Source of the DNA: Bacteroides clarus YIT 12056
Lineage (GTDB): Bacteria; Bacteroidota; Bacteroidia; Bacteroidales; Bacteroidaceae
Direction: 5' to 3'
DNA: 64,000 nt
NCBI RefSeq assembly: GCF_900129655.1
Contig: NZ_FQWK01000002.1
Coordinates: 434,001-498,000 of the forward strand
In this document: in pieces, positions 25,867-35,962 of the stretch
How the letters are laid out: each line of letters begins with the position of its first letter
How positions within the stretch are numbered: position 1 is the first letter of the stretch
Notes under the pieces: model-generated
Told to the model about the DNA's origin: nothing
Database searches by the model: none
The model's input: the letters and a program-made list of their open reading frames with translations, nothing else
Program-made: the position numbers and the translations under genes

Positions 25867-27957
25867 ATGATAGACCAACCCACCATAGACAGAATTCTGG
25901 ACGCGGCACAAATATACGATGTCGTATCGGACTTCGTCACGCTGCGGAAACGCGGAGTGAACTATGTGGGACTATGCCCGTTTCACGATGATAAGACGCC
26001 GTCATTCTACGTGTCTCCCGCCAAAGGACTGTGCAAATGTTTCGCCTGCGGCAAAGGGGGCAATGCCGTACATTTCATCATGGAACATGAACAGATGTCT
26101 TATCCCGAAGCGCTGAAATACCTCGCCAAGAAATACGGCATCGAAATCAAGGAGCGGGAACTGTCCAACGAAGAAAAGCTCGCTCAGAGCGAACGCGAAA
26201 GCCTTTTCATCGTCAACCAGTTTGCCCGCGACTATTTCCAGAATATCCTGCGCAACCATGTGGACGGACGCAGCATCGGTATGGCTTATTTTCGCAACCG
26301 CGGATTCCGTGATGACATTATCGAGAAATTCCAGTTGGGCTATTGTACCGAGAGCCACGATGCCATGGCACAGGAGGCTATAAAGAAAGGATATAAGAAA
26401 GAATTCCTCATCAAGACCGGACTTTGTTATGAAACGGACGACCACAGACTGCGCGACCGTTTTTGGGGACGTGTCATCTTCCCCGTGCATACGCTGTCGG
26501 GTAAGGTGGTGGCATTTGGTGGCCGTGTGCTTGCCAGCGCCACTAAAGGGGTGAAAGTAAAGTACGTCAACTCACCCGAATCGGAAATTTACCATAAGAG
26601 TAATGAGTTGTATGGCATCTACTTTGCCAAACAGGCGATTGTAAAGCAAGACCGGTGTTTTTTAGTGGAAGGCTATACGGATGTTATCTCCATGCACCAA
26701 TCCGGCATAGAGAACGTAGTGGCTTCTTCGGGCACCGCCCTGACACCGGGGCAAATCCGCCTGATTCACCGCTTCACCAATAACATGACGGTGCTTTACG
26801 ATGGTGATGCAGCCGGCATCAAGGCTTCTATACGAGGTATCGACATGCTGCTGGAAGAAGGCATGAATATTAAGGTGTGCCTCCTGCCCGACGGAGACGA
26901 CCCGGACTCTTTTGCCCGCAAACACAATTCGACCGAGTTCCGGCAATTCATACAAGAGCACGAAACGGACTTTATCCGGTTCAAGACCAATTTGTTGCTG
27001 GAGGACGCGGGTAAAGACCCTATCAAACGTGCCGAATTAATCGGTAATCTTGTACAAAGCATCTCGGTCATTCCCGAAGCGATTGTGCGCGATGTCTATA
27101 TCAAAGAGTGCGCCCAACTGCTGCGCGTAGAGGACAAGCTGCTGGTTTCGGAAGTTGCCAAACGACGTGAAATGCAGGCCGAGAAGCGTGCCGAACAAAC
27201 GGAACGCGAGCGCAGAGCCGCGGCAAGGAACAATATGGAAGCAACAGCCGCACAAGTTCCCTACACCGAAGGAGATGCCGCCCTTGCAACCGCCGACGGA
27301 ACATCATTGCCGCCTGATATGGCTGCTGAATATGCCGACTCCCCTATCCCGCCGGAAGATAATTATGTCTCTTTCATTCCCCAGGAGGGAAAAGAAGGAC
27401 AGGAGTTCTATAAATACGAACGGTTGATTCTTCAGATGATTGTGCGCTACGGCGAAAAGATAATGTGCAACGCAACCAATGAAGAAGGGCAGGAAGTACC
27501 TGTAAGTGTGATTGAATACGTTATTAACGATTTGAAGCAAGACGAGCTGTCATTTCACAACCCGCTGCACCGTCAAATTTTGACCGAAGCCGCCACCCAT
27601 ATACATGATGCCGGATTCACAGCCGAGCGTTATTTTCTGGCACATCCGGAAACAACCATCAGCAAACTGAGCGTGGAACTTATCAGCAACCGCTATCAGT
27701 TAAGCAAGTACCACTCAAAAAGCCAAAAGATAGTAACCGATGAAGAACGTCTTTATGAGCTGGTTCCGGCACTGATGATTAACTTTAAATATGCCATTGT
27801 CAGCGAAGAGTTAAAGCACATGATGTCTGCCCTGCAAGACCCTGCCGTAGCCAATGACGAGGAGAAATGCAACGCTATCATGAAGCGCTACTGCGAAATG
27901 CGCGAAGTGCAAAGTATCATGGCAAAACGTTTGGGAGACCGGGTGGTGCTCCCCTGA
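25867..27957 (+). CDS. dnaG: DNA primase
   Basis: The 696-residue protein makes RNA primers at the replication fork. The N-terminal zinc-binding domain has CPFHDDKTPSF and CKCFACGKGGNAV; the RNA polymerase core includes FGGRVL, the TOPRIM Glu in LVEGYTDVISMHQSG, the Asp pair in YDGDAAGIKA and a downstream DGDDPD. A Gln/Ala/Arg-rich linker (about 430-500) leads to a C-terminal helical domain that should bind the DnaB helicase. The length is larger than E. coli DnaG (581), mostly in this linker and tail. Its stop codon lies 2 bases from that of the convergent folE. Confidence 0.96.
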   Translation: MIDQPTIDRILDAAQIYDVVSDFVTLRKRGVNYVGLCPFHDDKTPSFYVSPAKGLCKCFACGKGGNAVHFIMEHEQMSYPEALKYLAKKYGIEIKERELSNEEKLAQSERESLFIVNQFARDYFQNILRNHVDGRSIGMAYFRNRGFRDDIIEKFQLGYCTESHDAMAQEAIKKGYKKEFLIKTGLCYETDDHRLRDRFWGRVIFPVHTLSGKVVAFGGRVLASATKGVKVKYVNSPESEIYHKSNELYGIYFAKQAIVKQDRCFLVEGYTDVISMHQSGIENVVASSGTALTPGQIRLIHRFTNNMTVLYDGDAAGIKASIRGIDMLLEEGMNIKVCLLPDGDDPDSFARKHNSTEFRQFIQEHETDFIRFKTNLLLEDAGKDPIKRAELIGNLVQSISVIPEAIVRDVYIKECAQLLRVEDKLLVSEVAKRREMQAEKRAEQTERERRAAARNNMEATAAQVPYTEGDAALATADGTSLPPDMAAEYADSPIPPEDNYVSFIPQEGKEGQEFYKYERLILQMIVRYGEKIMCNATNEEGQEVPVSVIEYVINDLKQDELSFHNPLHRQILTEAATHIHDAGFTAERYFLAHPETTISKLSVELISNRYQLSKYHSKSQKIVTDEERLYELVPALMINFKYAIVSEELKHMMSALQDPAVANDEEKCNAIMKRYCEMREVQSIMAKRLGDRVVLP

Positions 27958-27959
27958 CA

Positions 27960-28547
27960 TTAAGAATTGTGACGGATAAGATTCATAAATTCCTCACGCG
28001 TCTTAGCCTGATTGAAAGCTCCCGTAAAGTCGGAAGTAGTGGTTATTGAATTCTGTTTTTCCACACCGCGCATCTGCATACACATGTGCTTAGCCTCTAC
28101 CACAACCATTACGCCCAAAGGATTCAGCGTTTCCTGAATACACTCCTTTATTTGCAGCGTCATACGTTCCTGCACTTGCAGGCGGTGAGAGAAAATATCT
28201 ACCACACGGGCAATCTTGCTCAGGCCTGTGATGTAGCCGTTGGGAATATAAGCCACGTGAGCTTTACCGTAGAAAGGCAACATATGGTGCTCACAGAGAG
28301 AAAAGAAATCAATGTCTTTCACAATCACCATTTGGTTATAATCTTCCTTGAACTTGGCGGAGCGGAGTACTTCGTGCGGGTCCATAGAGTAGCCCTTAGT
28401 CAGTGTCAGCATAGCTTTCGCCACCCGTTCCGGCGTCTTCAGCAGCCCTTCACGTTCAGGGTCTTCACCCAACAAAGTCAATATACGATGATAATGTTCT
28501 TTCAGTTCGTCCAATGAAGGAGATACGATTTCTTCTTTTCCTAACAT
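27960..28547 (-). CDS. folE: GTP cyclohydrolase I
   Basis: The 195-residue zinc enzyme opens GTP to dihydroneopterin triphosphate, the first step of folate (or, in other organisms, queuosine) synthesis. Zinc ligands and catalytic residues lie in [20 protein letters not shown] and [13 protein letters not shown]; other family blocks are [11 protein letters not shown] and [12 protein letters not shown]. The second zinc Cys is kept, so it is the canonical Zn-dependent form. It is the last gene of the minus-strand run DUF1599, DoxX-type, tpiA, SPOR, folE. Confidence 0.96.
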   Translation of the reverse strand: MLGKEEIVSPSLDELKEHYHRILTLLGEDPEREGLLKTPERVAKAMLTLTKGYSMDPHEVLRSAKFKEDYNQMVIVKDIDFFSLCEHHMLPFYGKAHVAYIPNGYITGLSKIARVVDIFSHRLQVQERMTLQIKECIQETLNPLGVMVVVEAKHMCMQMRGVEKQNSITTTSDFTGAFNQAKTREEFMNLIRHNS

Positions 28548-28584
28548 GAGAAGATGGAATAAATGATGAATGATGAGTTATAAA

Positions 28585-29043
28585 TTACAGAGGAATGTTT
28601 ATCTGATCTTTCACAATAGACACTTCCTTAAAAACACCCGTCGCACGCAATTGGCGCATCATGGCGTCCGCTTCCTCAATACTGCGGAAATCGCCTGCAC
28701 GGCACAACCAGCGGGGCGGATTGAAAGATGTATAAACGGGAAGGTCGGGAAAACGCTCTTTTATGTTGGAAGCCACCGAATAGGCTTCATTCTTGGCCTG
28801 ACGGGTGTTATTACCGGCGTATACCTGTACGCGATAGCCCGAACTCTTAATCACTTTTTGGTCGTCCGAACCGGTAGGAATGTATTCAGAGCCTATCAAA
28901 GCCCCGATACGGGCATCCTGATGAATGGACACCTTACCCTGCCCCGGCACATTACGTTCCAGGCTTTTTACGATGTTATTCTGCGCCATAGATACAGCGG
29001 CAAAAGCAAAACATACAATTAAAAGCAAACCAAGTTTCTTCAT
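28585..29043 (-). CDS. Exported SPOR-domain protein
   Basis: A 152-residue protein with a signal peptide (MKKLGLLLIVCFAFAAVSMA, cleavage near AQN) and a C-terminal SPOR domain (about 70-150: GYRVQVYAGNNTRQAKNEAYSVA, then LPVYTSFNPPRWLCRAGDF). SPOR domains bind denuded septal peptidoglycan, so a periplasmic role at division sites is likely. It lies between tpiA and folE in one transcript. Confidence 0.88.
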   Translation of the reverse strand: MKKLGLLLIVCFAFAAVSMAQNNIVKSLERNVPGQGKVSIHQDARIGALIGSEYIPTGSDDQKVIKSSGYRVQVYAGNNTRQAKNEAYSVASNIKERFPDLPVYTSFNPPRWLCRAGDFRSIEEADAMMRQLRATGVFKEVSIVKDQINIPL

Positions 29044-29142
29044 AAAAGGGTGTTTTTATATAGTTGAAAAGCCAAGCTTTAAACATAAAGAGTCGGAAGT
29101 TGGCCATTCCCTATCAGGACGGCAACTTCCAACTCTTCGTTA

Positions 29143-29898
29143 TTAATTAAAAGCGTCGATGATACCCTTGAAATCGGCAACTTTCAAAGCGGCGCCACCA
29201 ATCAAACCACCGTCTACATCAGGATTTGCAAACAGTTCCTTTGCATTGGAGGGCTTGCAGCTACCACCGTAAAGGATAGAGCAGTTTTCAGCGATTTCCT
29301 TACCATACTTTCCTTCAACCGCCGAACGGATGAAAGCATGGATTTCCTGCGCCTGCGCCGGTGTAGCGGTCTTGCCTGTACCAATAGCCCAAACCGGTTC
29401 GTAAGCCAAGATAATCTTAGAGAAATCTTCTGCAGACAGAGAGAATACAGATGCCAGCTGAGCGGCAACCACTTCATTCTGTTTGTTAGCTTCACGTTCT
29501 TCCAGAACTTCACCGATACAGAAAATCGGAGTCAGTCCGTTAGCCAAAGCCAACTTTACTTTTTCTTCCAGGATTTCCACTGTTTCACCGTAATAAGCAC
29601 GACGTTCCGAGTGACCGAGGATTACATACTTAGCGCCGGTAGAAGCAACCATAGCGGCTGACACTTCGCCGGTATATGCACCGGATTCCTTGTCCGCGCA
29701 GTTTTCTGCACCTACACCGATCTTAGCGGCATCCACCAGCGGAGTAACAGATGCGAGGTGAATAAACGGAGTACAGATGATTACATCACAGTTAGGCTTT
29801 TCGTTGGCCAACGCTTCATTCAGTTCTTTTGCAAGAGCAATACCCTCTTGAAGGGTTTTGTTCATTTTCCAGTTTCCTGCAACAATGTTTTTTCTCAT
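29143..29898 (-). CDS. tpiA: Triosephosphate isomerase
   Basis: The 251-residue glycolytic enzyme interconverts dihydroxyacetone phosphate and glyceraldehyde-3-phosphate. The substrate Lys lies in NWKMNKTLQ, the catalytic His in [14 protein letters not shown], and the catalytic Glu with the mobile loop in [21 protein letters not shown]; the phosphate grip is [10 protein letters not shown]. The length is standard. It follows the DoxX-type gene after 37 bases. Confidence 0.97.
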   Translation of the reverse strand: MRKNIVAGNWKMNKTLQEGIALAKELNEALANEKPNCDVIICTPFIHLASVTPLVDAAKIGVGAENCADKESGAYTGEVSAAMVASTGAKYVILGHSERRAYYGETVEILEEKVKLALANGLTPIFCIGEVLEEREANKQNEVVAAQLASVFSLSAEDFSKIILAYEPVWAIGTGKTATPAQAQEIHAFIRSAVEGKYGKEIAENCSILYGGSCKPSNAKELFANPDVDGGLIGGAALKVADFKGIIDAFN

Positions 29899-29935
29899 TT
29901 TGTTTTAATTATTAAAGGGTTAATATATTTACTGT

Positions 29936-31228
29936 TTATTGCCGCTCCTTACTTTTCCTTTCTCTCCGCTTGATTACCAGAATATCAACGCCGATAACCA
30001 GCGTCAAAGGTACGATAAACCATAACAATACGTAGCCTATGGTATGCAAATTATTTTCCTGTTTCTGTTGCCCCAACTCCAATTTGTCCAAACTGTCGTT
30101 CAGCACATACTCATCCGGAAGCTGATTATCGCTCCATTTATTCAGGATTGTCCCGTCTTTTATCAATAATAAGCCGGGATTGGAACGGATAATCGTCTTT
30201 AGGGTAATATCATCCATTTGACAGAACGGATATTCCGCGCCGGTTCTTTCACGCCACATCCCGATTTCTTCATCCGGTGAAGAAGTCAGCGCATAGAAAC
30301 CATAGCCATACTCCGCACTGTAATCGTAAATCTCGTTGATAAGGTCGATATTGCTATCGTCCGCTTCTTCTATCCGGTGGGCTACCAGTAAAAAAGCATA
30401 TCCTTTATCTGACAGCACACTGTCCGTTATATCCTCACCCGTACCCAAGCTTATCATAGAGAAGTCGTGAATGGGCGGTTCATAACCTTTTTCTTTCAAT
30501 ACGGTACGTGTTTCAACAAAGGTCCATGTACTGTCCGGATAATTATCCAATGTAAACTCCTGCCGCCTGCCGTCTTTTTCCAACACGAAACGGCTCTCGA
30601 ATACACTTGGTTTCGCGCCTTCGGGAATCTCCATGCCCGCCTTTATGTTCGTTCCGATCTTATAAGGGCGGAAGTCCAATACCGGCAAATATTCCAGACA
30701 ATAAAAAGAGAGCGCAAAGACGAATAAAAGCGTATATAAAGATACCATCCACTCTATCTTCAGCGTAACAAAGCGGAACATGAGTTTCCGATCCCTGAAC
30801 ACCGCTATCGCCGCAACCAGCAATACTATGTTCTTTCCGAATGTCTGCCAGTTCGTCAACACCCAGGCATCCCCAAAGCATCCGCAGTCGGATACGGGAT
30901 TTGCCAAAGCAAGATACAACGTCAGCGGGGTCATTACACTCATTAGAAGGAGCGCCAATGTCGACGCGATTTTCCGACGAACCCCGAAAAAAAGGAAAAC
31001 TCCCACACAAAACTCCGCGGATGACAGAACTATGGCAAAGAGTAACGGAAGATATGCGGGAAACCATGAAATGATACCGAATGCCGTCAGATAATCCTGA
31101 ATCTTATAAAAAGAGCCGAGCGGGTCGACAGCTTTCACAAATCCGGAGAAGATAAACAGTGCCGCCAGCAAAAAGCGGCAGGTATTTACCCAGACGAGTT
31201 TTATGATATGTCTTCTCTCAGTCTCCAA
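29936..31228 (-). CDS. DoxX/MauE-type membrane protein with C-terminal thioredoxin-like domain
   Basis: The product has 430 residues. The N-terminal third is a four-helix DoxX/MauE membrane unit (FLLAALFIFSGFVKAVDPLGS onward), and a fifth helix lies near 165-185. A periplasmic part (about 215-395) has thioredoxin-fold features (DSVLSDKGYAFLLVAHRIEE..., NPGLLLIKDGTILNKWSD) but no CxxC. A last helix lies near 400-420. The family is the Bacteroides BT_3928 type; its activity is unknown, though MauE relatives work in disulfide handling. The start appears to be a TTG at 31228 that overlaps the end of the DUF1599 gene by 11 bases; an in-frame stop lies just upstream and no ATG is close downstream. 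Confidence 0.85.
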   Translation of the reverse strand: METERRHIIKLVWVNTCRFLLAALFIFSGFVKAVDPLGSFYKIQDYLTAFGIISWFPAYLPLLFAIVLSSAEFCVGVFLFFGVRRKIASTLALLLMSVMTPLTLYLALANPVSDCGCFGDAWVLTNWQTFGKNIVLLVAAIAVFRDRKLMFRFVTLKIEWMVSLYTLLFVFALSFYCLEYLPVLDFRPYKIGTNIKAGMEIPEGAKPSVFESRFVLEKDGRRQEFTLDNYPDSTWTFVETRTVLKEKGYEPPIHDFSMISLGTGEDITDSVLSDKGYAFLLVAHRIEEADDSNIDLINEIYDYSAEYGYGFYALTSSPDEEIGMWRERTGAEYPFCQMDDITLKTIIRSNPGLLLIKDGTILNKWSDNQLPDEYVLNDSLDKLELGQQKQENNLHTIGYVLLWFIVPLTLVIGVDILVIKRRERKSKERQ

Positions 31229-31760
31229 ACTCTATCTTAATCAAACCAAACACGGAATAATTAATCATGTCCATATAATTGGCGTCGACACCTTCCGAAA
31301 CCAGTGTCTGACCGGACAAACTTTCAATTTGCTTTGTACGATATATCTTCATCAATATCAAGTCCGTATACGAACTGATACGCATACTGCGCCAAGCCTC
31401 ATCGTAATCATGGTTCTTGGCAAGCATCAGTTCCAATGATTCTTTCGCATATTTATCATATAAGACCATTGCTTCTTCGTTCGTTATGTCCGCAGATTCG
31501 GCATAGCCCGACTCCAACTGTATCAAACCGATGATACCGTAATTGACAATAGCTATGAACTCCGAACGAATGCCTTCGTCCACCAAAGTCACACCTTTAG
31601 TTTCAATGCTTCGAATACGATTGGCTTTAATGAATATTTGATCGGTTACGGAAGCCGGACGAAGAATACGCCATGCAGGACCGTAATCATGAAGTTTCTT
31701 AGAGAACAAATCACGACAAATAGCAATGACATGCTCAAATTGTTGCTTGGTATCTTTCAT
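31218..31760 (-). CDS. DUF1599 protein (duplicated nucleotide-modification-associated domain)
   Basis: The product has 180 residues from the ATG at 31760 (MKDTKQQF). The frame is open to a TTG at 31781, but that codon is part of the -7 element and is rejected. The protein contains two copies of one unit: LHDYGPAWRILR...TDQIFIKANRIRSIE...LVDEG...NYGIIGLIQLE and NHDYDEAWRSMR...TDLILMKIYRTKQIE...LVSEG...NYSVFGLIKIE. DUF1599 is also called nucleotide modification associated domain 1; no enzyme activity is established. It leads the run with the DoxX-type gene, tpiA, SPOR and folE. Confidence 0.85.
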   Translation of the reverse strand: MKDTKQQFEHVIAICRDLFSKKLHDYGPAWRILRPASVTDQIFIKANRIRSIETKGVTLVDEGIRSEFIAIVNYGIIGLIQLESGYAESADITNEEAMVLYDKYAKESLELMLAKNHDYDEAWRSMRISSYTDLILMKIYRTKQIESLSGQTLVSEGVDANYMDMINYSVFGLIKIEFGD

Positions 31761-31778
31761 ATCCTTACAAATAGACTG

Positions 31779-31786
31779 CAAAGTTA
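31779..31786 (-). promoter_or_regulatory. -7 element of the DUF1599-to-folE operon
   Basis: The minus strand reads TAACTTTG, 18 bases before the ATG at 31760. Its last three bases are the TTG that would otherwise look like an upstream start codon. Confidence 0.6.
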
Positions 31787-31881
31787 GGAATAATTAAAGA
31801 AAAAAGAAAAGAGGGCACTCTAAATTATATTAAAGCGCCCTCTCCTATAGAGATTGTTTACGTTTAGAGAGTATTTTCGTT

Positions 31882-32751
31882 TTATGAGCAACGCAACACC
31901 TGTCCCGGACGGAGAATTGTTCTCCGGGTAATACGGTTCAGTTTGCAAAGCTTGTCGATGCTTGTACCCTGACGGGATGCAATCTTGGATAAGGTATCGC
32001 CTTTCTTCACTTTATAGAAGAGACCTTCACCCGACGCCATACTGCGGGCCGTACCGGAAGTGCCTTTGGTCTTACGGAACGTATAAGAATCGGCAACAAC
32101 GTCTTGCTTTTCAAAATCGAACATCAATGCGGGATTGATAGGAATTCCCAAAAAACGGGTTTCAAAATGCAGGTGAGAACCGGTAGAACGTCCGGTATTA
32201 CCACCCAATGCAATAGGTTCTCCGGCCTTTACCAACTGGTTTATATCAACCAATTGCTTGGATAAATGTCCATAGACCGTTTCCAAGCCGTTATCATGGC
32301 GGATAACGACATATTTACCGTATCCGCGACGGCCTTGATTCTTAACGATACGTACCTTACCGTCAAACGCGGCACGGATCGTATCACCTACATATACTTT
32401 AATATCCAAACCGTAATGCGCTCTTCTTCTGCGAGGGCGATAGCCGAATACGTCAGTAATACGGGTATGTTCGGTAGGCATACAGAAGCCTTTCAAGTCA
32501 AAGGTATAACTTTCCGGCACGATAGCATTGCCATAAGCCTGCACAAATTCATTATTCCAGCTCGGATACAAATCCAGCCCCGGATACAAAGACTGTTCCG
32601 CACGAATTTGTTTCTGCAAAGCCAATGAATCTACGCTTTTAAGTTTTCTGTCAATGGGGGCTTGGCGGGCAATCAAATCCTGCGAGAAAGAGTTCAGGCT
32701 GACCATTGCCGTTGCTGCTAATAAAGCCGTTCTAATCCAATTAAAATTCAT
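31882..32751 (-). CDS. M23 peptidoglycan endopeptidase with LysM domain
   Basis: The 289-residue exported protein has a signal peptide (to about LNSFSQ), a short spacer, an M23 metallopeptidase domain (about 95-200) and a C-terminal LysM (about 240-287, YKVKKGDTLSKIASRQGTSIDKLCKLN). The zinc ligands of the lysostaphin fold are present: HYGLDIKVYVGD (His and Asp) and HLHFETR (HxH), so the enzyme should be active against cell-wall cross-bridges and not a degenerate NlpD-like activator. LysM anchors it to glycan strands. It is monocistronic, with its own -7 element. Confidence 0.93.
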   Translation of the reverse strand: MNFNWIRTALLAATAMVSLNSFSQDLIARQAPIDRKLKSVDSLALQKQIRAEQSLYPGLDLYPSWNNEFVQAYGNAIVPESYTFDLKGFCMPTEHTRITDVFGYRPRRRRAHYGLDIKVYVGDTIRAAFDGKVRIVKNQGRRGYGKYVVIRHDNGLETVYGHLSKQLVDINQLVKAGEPIALGGNTGRSTGSHLHFETRFLGIPINPALMFDFEKQDVVADSYTFRKTKGTSGTARSMASGEGLFYKVKKGDTLSKIASRQGTSIDKLCKLNRITRRTILRPGQVLRCS

Positions 32752-32849
32752 TCCGTTTCGTCATTCATTTCGATATCCGTAGAGCATATCTGGTGAATCA
32801 ACCACACCTATTCTTACGCGAATATCCAGATTATTTTCAAAAATTCTCC

Positions 32850-32857
32850 CAAAGGTA
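32850..32857 (-). promoter_or_regulatory. -7 element for the M23 peptidase gene
   Basis: The minus strand reads TACCTTTG, about 100 bases before the start codon. Confidence 0.5.
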
Positions 32858-33020
32858 ACATTTCTCTCCGAAAAGGCGCTTGTATCATTAACTATTTTTT
32901 TGAAGCAGTAAGAATAAAAGCAGAGAATAACAGCAGATAAATCACTAACAACAAATAACTTACACTACAAACATGTTTAACAACATAAACTTGCAAATAA
33001 AGCGTATGTTTAACCGTTTT

Positions 33021-35117
33021 TCAGCTTATAGCCGCCCAATTAACGTTTGTCTTTCGCAAGGCTTTCAGCTGTCGCCACAGTATCTCATTTTCAGGAAGAG
33101 AAGCATTCGGGTCCTTATCTACAATGGCTTGGGCAACCTCACGAACATATTGCAAAAGTTGTCCGTCACGGGCTATATCCGCTATTTTTAAATCAAAAGC
33201 AATACCGCTCTGCTGAGTTCCTTCCAAATCACCGGGCCCACGCAGCTTTAAATCGGCTTCGGCTATCTCAAAACCGTCATTCGTGCGCACCATGATTTCC
33301 AGACGTTTCCGGGTATCTTCCGCTAATTTATAACCGGTGACCAATATACAATAAGACTGGTCGGCTCCACGCCCTACACGACCGCGAAGCTGATGAAGCT
33401 GAGAAAGTCCGAAACGTTCGGCATTCTCTATTATCATCACAGAAGCATTAGGCACATTCACACCTACCTCAATAACTGTGGTGGCAACCATTATCTGCGC
33501 CTCACCGGAAACGAACAACTGCATTTGCGCATCTTTTTCGGCAGGTTTCATTTTTCCATGTACTTTGCAAACCTTGCAATCGGGAAACTCTTCACAGATG
33601 TGCAGATAACCTTCTTCCAAATTCTTGAGGTCAATCTTCTCACTCTCCTTGATTAAAGGATAAACGATATAGACCTGGCGTCCTTCATCAATCTGTTTAC
33701 GCACAGAACGATACAGGCTTACACGATGGCTGTCGAACTGGTGGATAGTAGCAATCGGCTTTCTTCCCGGAGGAAGCTCATCAATAACCGATACATCCAG
33801 ATCGCCATAAAGCGTCATTGCCAACGTTCGCGGTATGGGGGTTGCGGTCATTACCAGTATGTGAGGCGGCTGTACGCTTTTTGTCCACAAGCGGGCACGC
33901 TGAGCTACGCCAAAACGATGCTGTTCGTCGATGACAACCAGACCCAATGATGCAAAGTTCACGGTATCTTCAATGACGGCGTGCGTACCGATAAGTATCT
34001 GTACATCTCCTGTCAGCAGGCCGGAAAGAATGGCTTCCCTGCGTTTGCCTTTGATTGAACCGGTCAACAGCTCAACCCGTACATCCATTCCATACAACAG
34101 TTCACGAATCGTTTCGTAATGTTGATTCGCCAATATTTCGGTAGGTGCCATCATACATGCCTGATAACCGTTATCAAGTGCAATCAGCATGCTCATCAAC
34201 GCAACCAATGTTTTTCCGCTACCCACATCTCCTTGCAGGAGACGGTTCATTTGCTTACCCGATCCTAAGTCCCGCCGTATTTCCTTCAACACGCGTTTCT
34301 GAGCGTTGGTCAACTCAAAAGGAAGATTACGGGAGTAAAAACCGTTGAACGTCTCGCCTATTTTCTCAAAGACATACCCCCGGTATTTACGTTGTCTGTC
34401 TTTGGCATAACGCAGTATGTTCAGTTGGACATAAAACAATTCCTCGAATTTCAGACGATATTCCGCTTTTCTCAGCGCATCCGGACTAACCGGGAAATGA
34501 ATATTCAGCAAAGCATCCGTCAACGGCATCAGATGGTGTTCCGCCAACAAGGCAGGAGAAAGCGTTTCCGGCAAAGGTTCATTCAACTGCCGGACAATGT
34601 TTTTCATCATCTTCTCCATGGCGTGCGAATTGAGAGAGCTCCGCTTCATCTTCTCCGTCGTATTATAATAGGGTTGCAAACCCATAGCAGACAGTTTCAG
34701 CTCGGAAGCCGGGTCTATATCCGGATGGGCAATGTTTATCCTGCCATTAAAGACGGAAGGTTTACCGAATACGATATATTCCTGATGAACTTTATACTTC
34801 CCTATCAGATATTTGATGCCTTGAAACCAAATCAGGTCGACTACCCCCGTACCGTCTGAAAAGTGCGCTATCAATCTTCGCTGCCGTCCTTCACCGGCTG
34901 TTTCAAAACCTAAGATTTCCCCTTTTAGCTGGATATAAGGCATCGTACCGTCTATTTCCTGAATGTAATAGATACGGCTGCGGTCTACATATTTATAAGG
35001 GAAGTAGTATAATAAATCATGGAAGGAAAAGATGCCCAATTCCTTATTAAGCACCGAAGCACGTTGCGGCCCGACGCCCGACAAATATTTTATGTCACGC
35101 GTAGTTAAATCGAACAT
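33021..35117 (-). CDS. recG: ATP-dependent DNA helicase RecG
   Basis: The 698-residue protein remodels stalled forks and Holliday junctions. The N-terminal wedge domain contains an OB-fold (about 60-160). Helicase motifs are Walker [33 protein letters not shown], and the C-terminal TRG region [15 protein letters not shown] with [12 protein letters not shown]. The length is standard. The start overlaps the end of ispD by 13 bases, so it is translated from the ispD transcript. Confidence 0.97.
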   Translation of the reverse strand: MFDLTTRDIKYLSGVGPQRASVLNKELGIFSFHDLLYYFPYKYVDRSRIYYIQEIDGTMPYIQLKGEILGFETAGEGRQRRLIAHFSDGTGVVDLIWFQGIKYLIGKYKVHQEYIVFGKPSVFNGRINIAHPDIDPASELKLSAMGLQPYYNTTEKMKRSSLNSHAMEKMMKNIVRQLNEPLPETLSPALLAEHHLMPLTDALLNIHFPVSPDALRKAEYRLKFEELFYVQLNILRYAKDRQRKYRGYVFEKIGETFNGFYSRNLPFELTNAQKRVLKEIRRDLGSGKQMNRLLQGDVGSGKTLVALMSMLIALDNGYQACMMAPTEILANQHYETIRELLYGMDVRVELLTGSIKGKRREAILSGLLTGDVQILIGTHAVIEDTVNFASLGLVVIDEQHRFGVAQRARLWTKSVQPPHILVMTATPIPRTLAMTLYGDLDVSVIDELPPGRKPIATIHQFDSHRVSLYRSVRKQIDEGRQVYIVYPLIKESEKIDLKNLEEGYLHICEEFPDCKVCKVHGKMKPAEKDAQMQLFVSGEAQIMVATTVIEVGVNVPNASVMIIENAERFGLSQLHQLRGRVGRGADQSYCILVTGYKLAEDTRKRLEIMVRTNDGFEIAEADLKLRGPGDLEGTQQSGIAFDLKIADIARDGQLLQYVREVAQAIVDKDPNASLPENEILWRQLKALRKTNVNWAAIS

Positions 35118-35776
35118 GAATCCAAAAGGGCGGTAGCTATTTTCAAATCAAAGGGAGTGGTTATTTTAATGTTTTCCCGATTACCTTCCGTCAGATAAAC
35201 AGGCTTGCCTAACGCCTCAACAACCGAGGCATCGTCCGTGAAATGCGGAGTATAAGGCTGTTCATAGGCCTGTTTCAGCAAATCCGCATCAAACACTTGC
35301 GGAGTTTGCACCAGTTTGTATTCGTCACGGCTGACTGTTTCACTTCCTTCGCCGACCAAATGACGTACTGTCTCCACCACGTCTATCACAGGAATCACCG
35401 CCTGCTTTCCGGCTGCCAAGGAATAACAACGTTCTATAACTTCCCGGGCTACAAAAGGGCGGACACCATCATGCACCCCGACCAAGCCCGGTGTTGTAAC
35501 AAATTCCAAACCGTTCTTCACCGAATGAAAACGTGTTTCTCCACCGTCTGCGATATGATGAGGGATTGAAAAGTCATGTTTCCGGCACAATTCATTCCAG
35601 TAAGACTGCTGGTTGCGCGGAAGCACCAATATTATCCGTATCTCCGGATTGTAAGCGTAAAAGGCTTCTATGGTACGCATCAATACAGGTTTTCCTCCTA
35701 TCGGAAGAAATTGTTTGGGAAGTTCGCATCCCATACGCAAACCTTTACCACCGGCTACAATCAGAACATACTTCAT
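35105..35776 (-). CDS. ispD: 2-C-methyl-D-erythritol 4-phosphate cytidylyltransferase
   Basis: The 223-residue enzyme of the MEP isoprenoid pathway activates MEP with CTP. The nucleotide-binding loop [28 protein letters not shown], the [10 protein letters not shown] block and the C-terminal [18 protein letters not shown] are diagnostic. It is coupled to recG by a 13-base overlap, and upstream is a 186-base gap with an inverted repeat. Confidence 0.96.
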   Translation of the reverse strand: MKYVLIVAGGKGLRMGCELPKQFLPIGGKPVLMRTIEAFYAYNPEIRIILVLPRNQQSYWNELCRKHDFSIPHHIADGGETRFHSVKNGLEFVTTPGLVGVHDGVRPFVAREVIERCYSLAAGKQAVIPVIDVVETVRHLVGEGSETVSRDEYKLVQTPQVFDADLLKQAYEQPYTPHFTDDASVVEALGKPVYLTEGNRENIKITTPFDLKIATALLDSCSI

Positions 35777-35830
35777 TGGAATTACGGATTTTGAGTATTA
35801 AAGAAACCGTGTAAAAAGCTCTTAATGTTT

Positions 35831-35903
35831 TTTAGGCACGGATTACACGGATTCCATCATCTTAGTTTATTTAATCCGTGTGTTCCGTATAATCCGTACC
35901 TAA
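35831..35903. repeat. Imperfect palindrome of CACGGATTACACGGATT type
   Basis: TTTAGGCACGGATTACACGG and following bases (35831-35853) are repeated in inverse orientation at 35872-35903 (AATCCGTGT, a short insert, AATCCGTACCTAAA). It lies between the DJ-1 gene and ispD, both on the minus strand, and could end the upstream transcript. The motif is also a common Bacteroides intergenic repeat type. Confidence 0.65.
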
Positions 35904-35962
35904 AATCCTATCATTATGTAAATACCTATGCGCTTTTCACACAGTTTTTTCATAATTTATAA

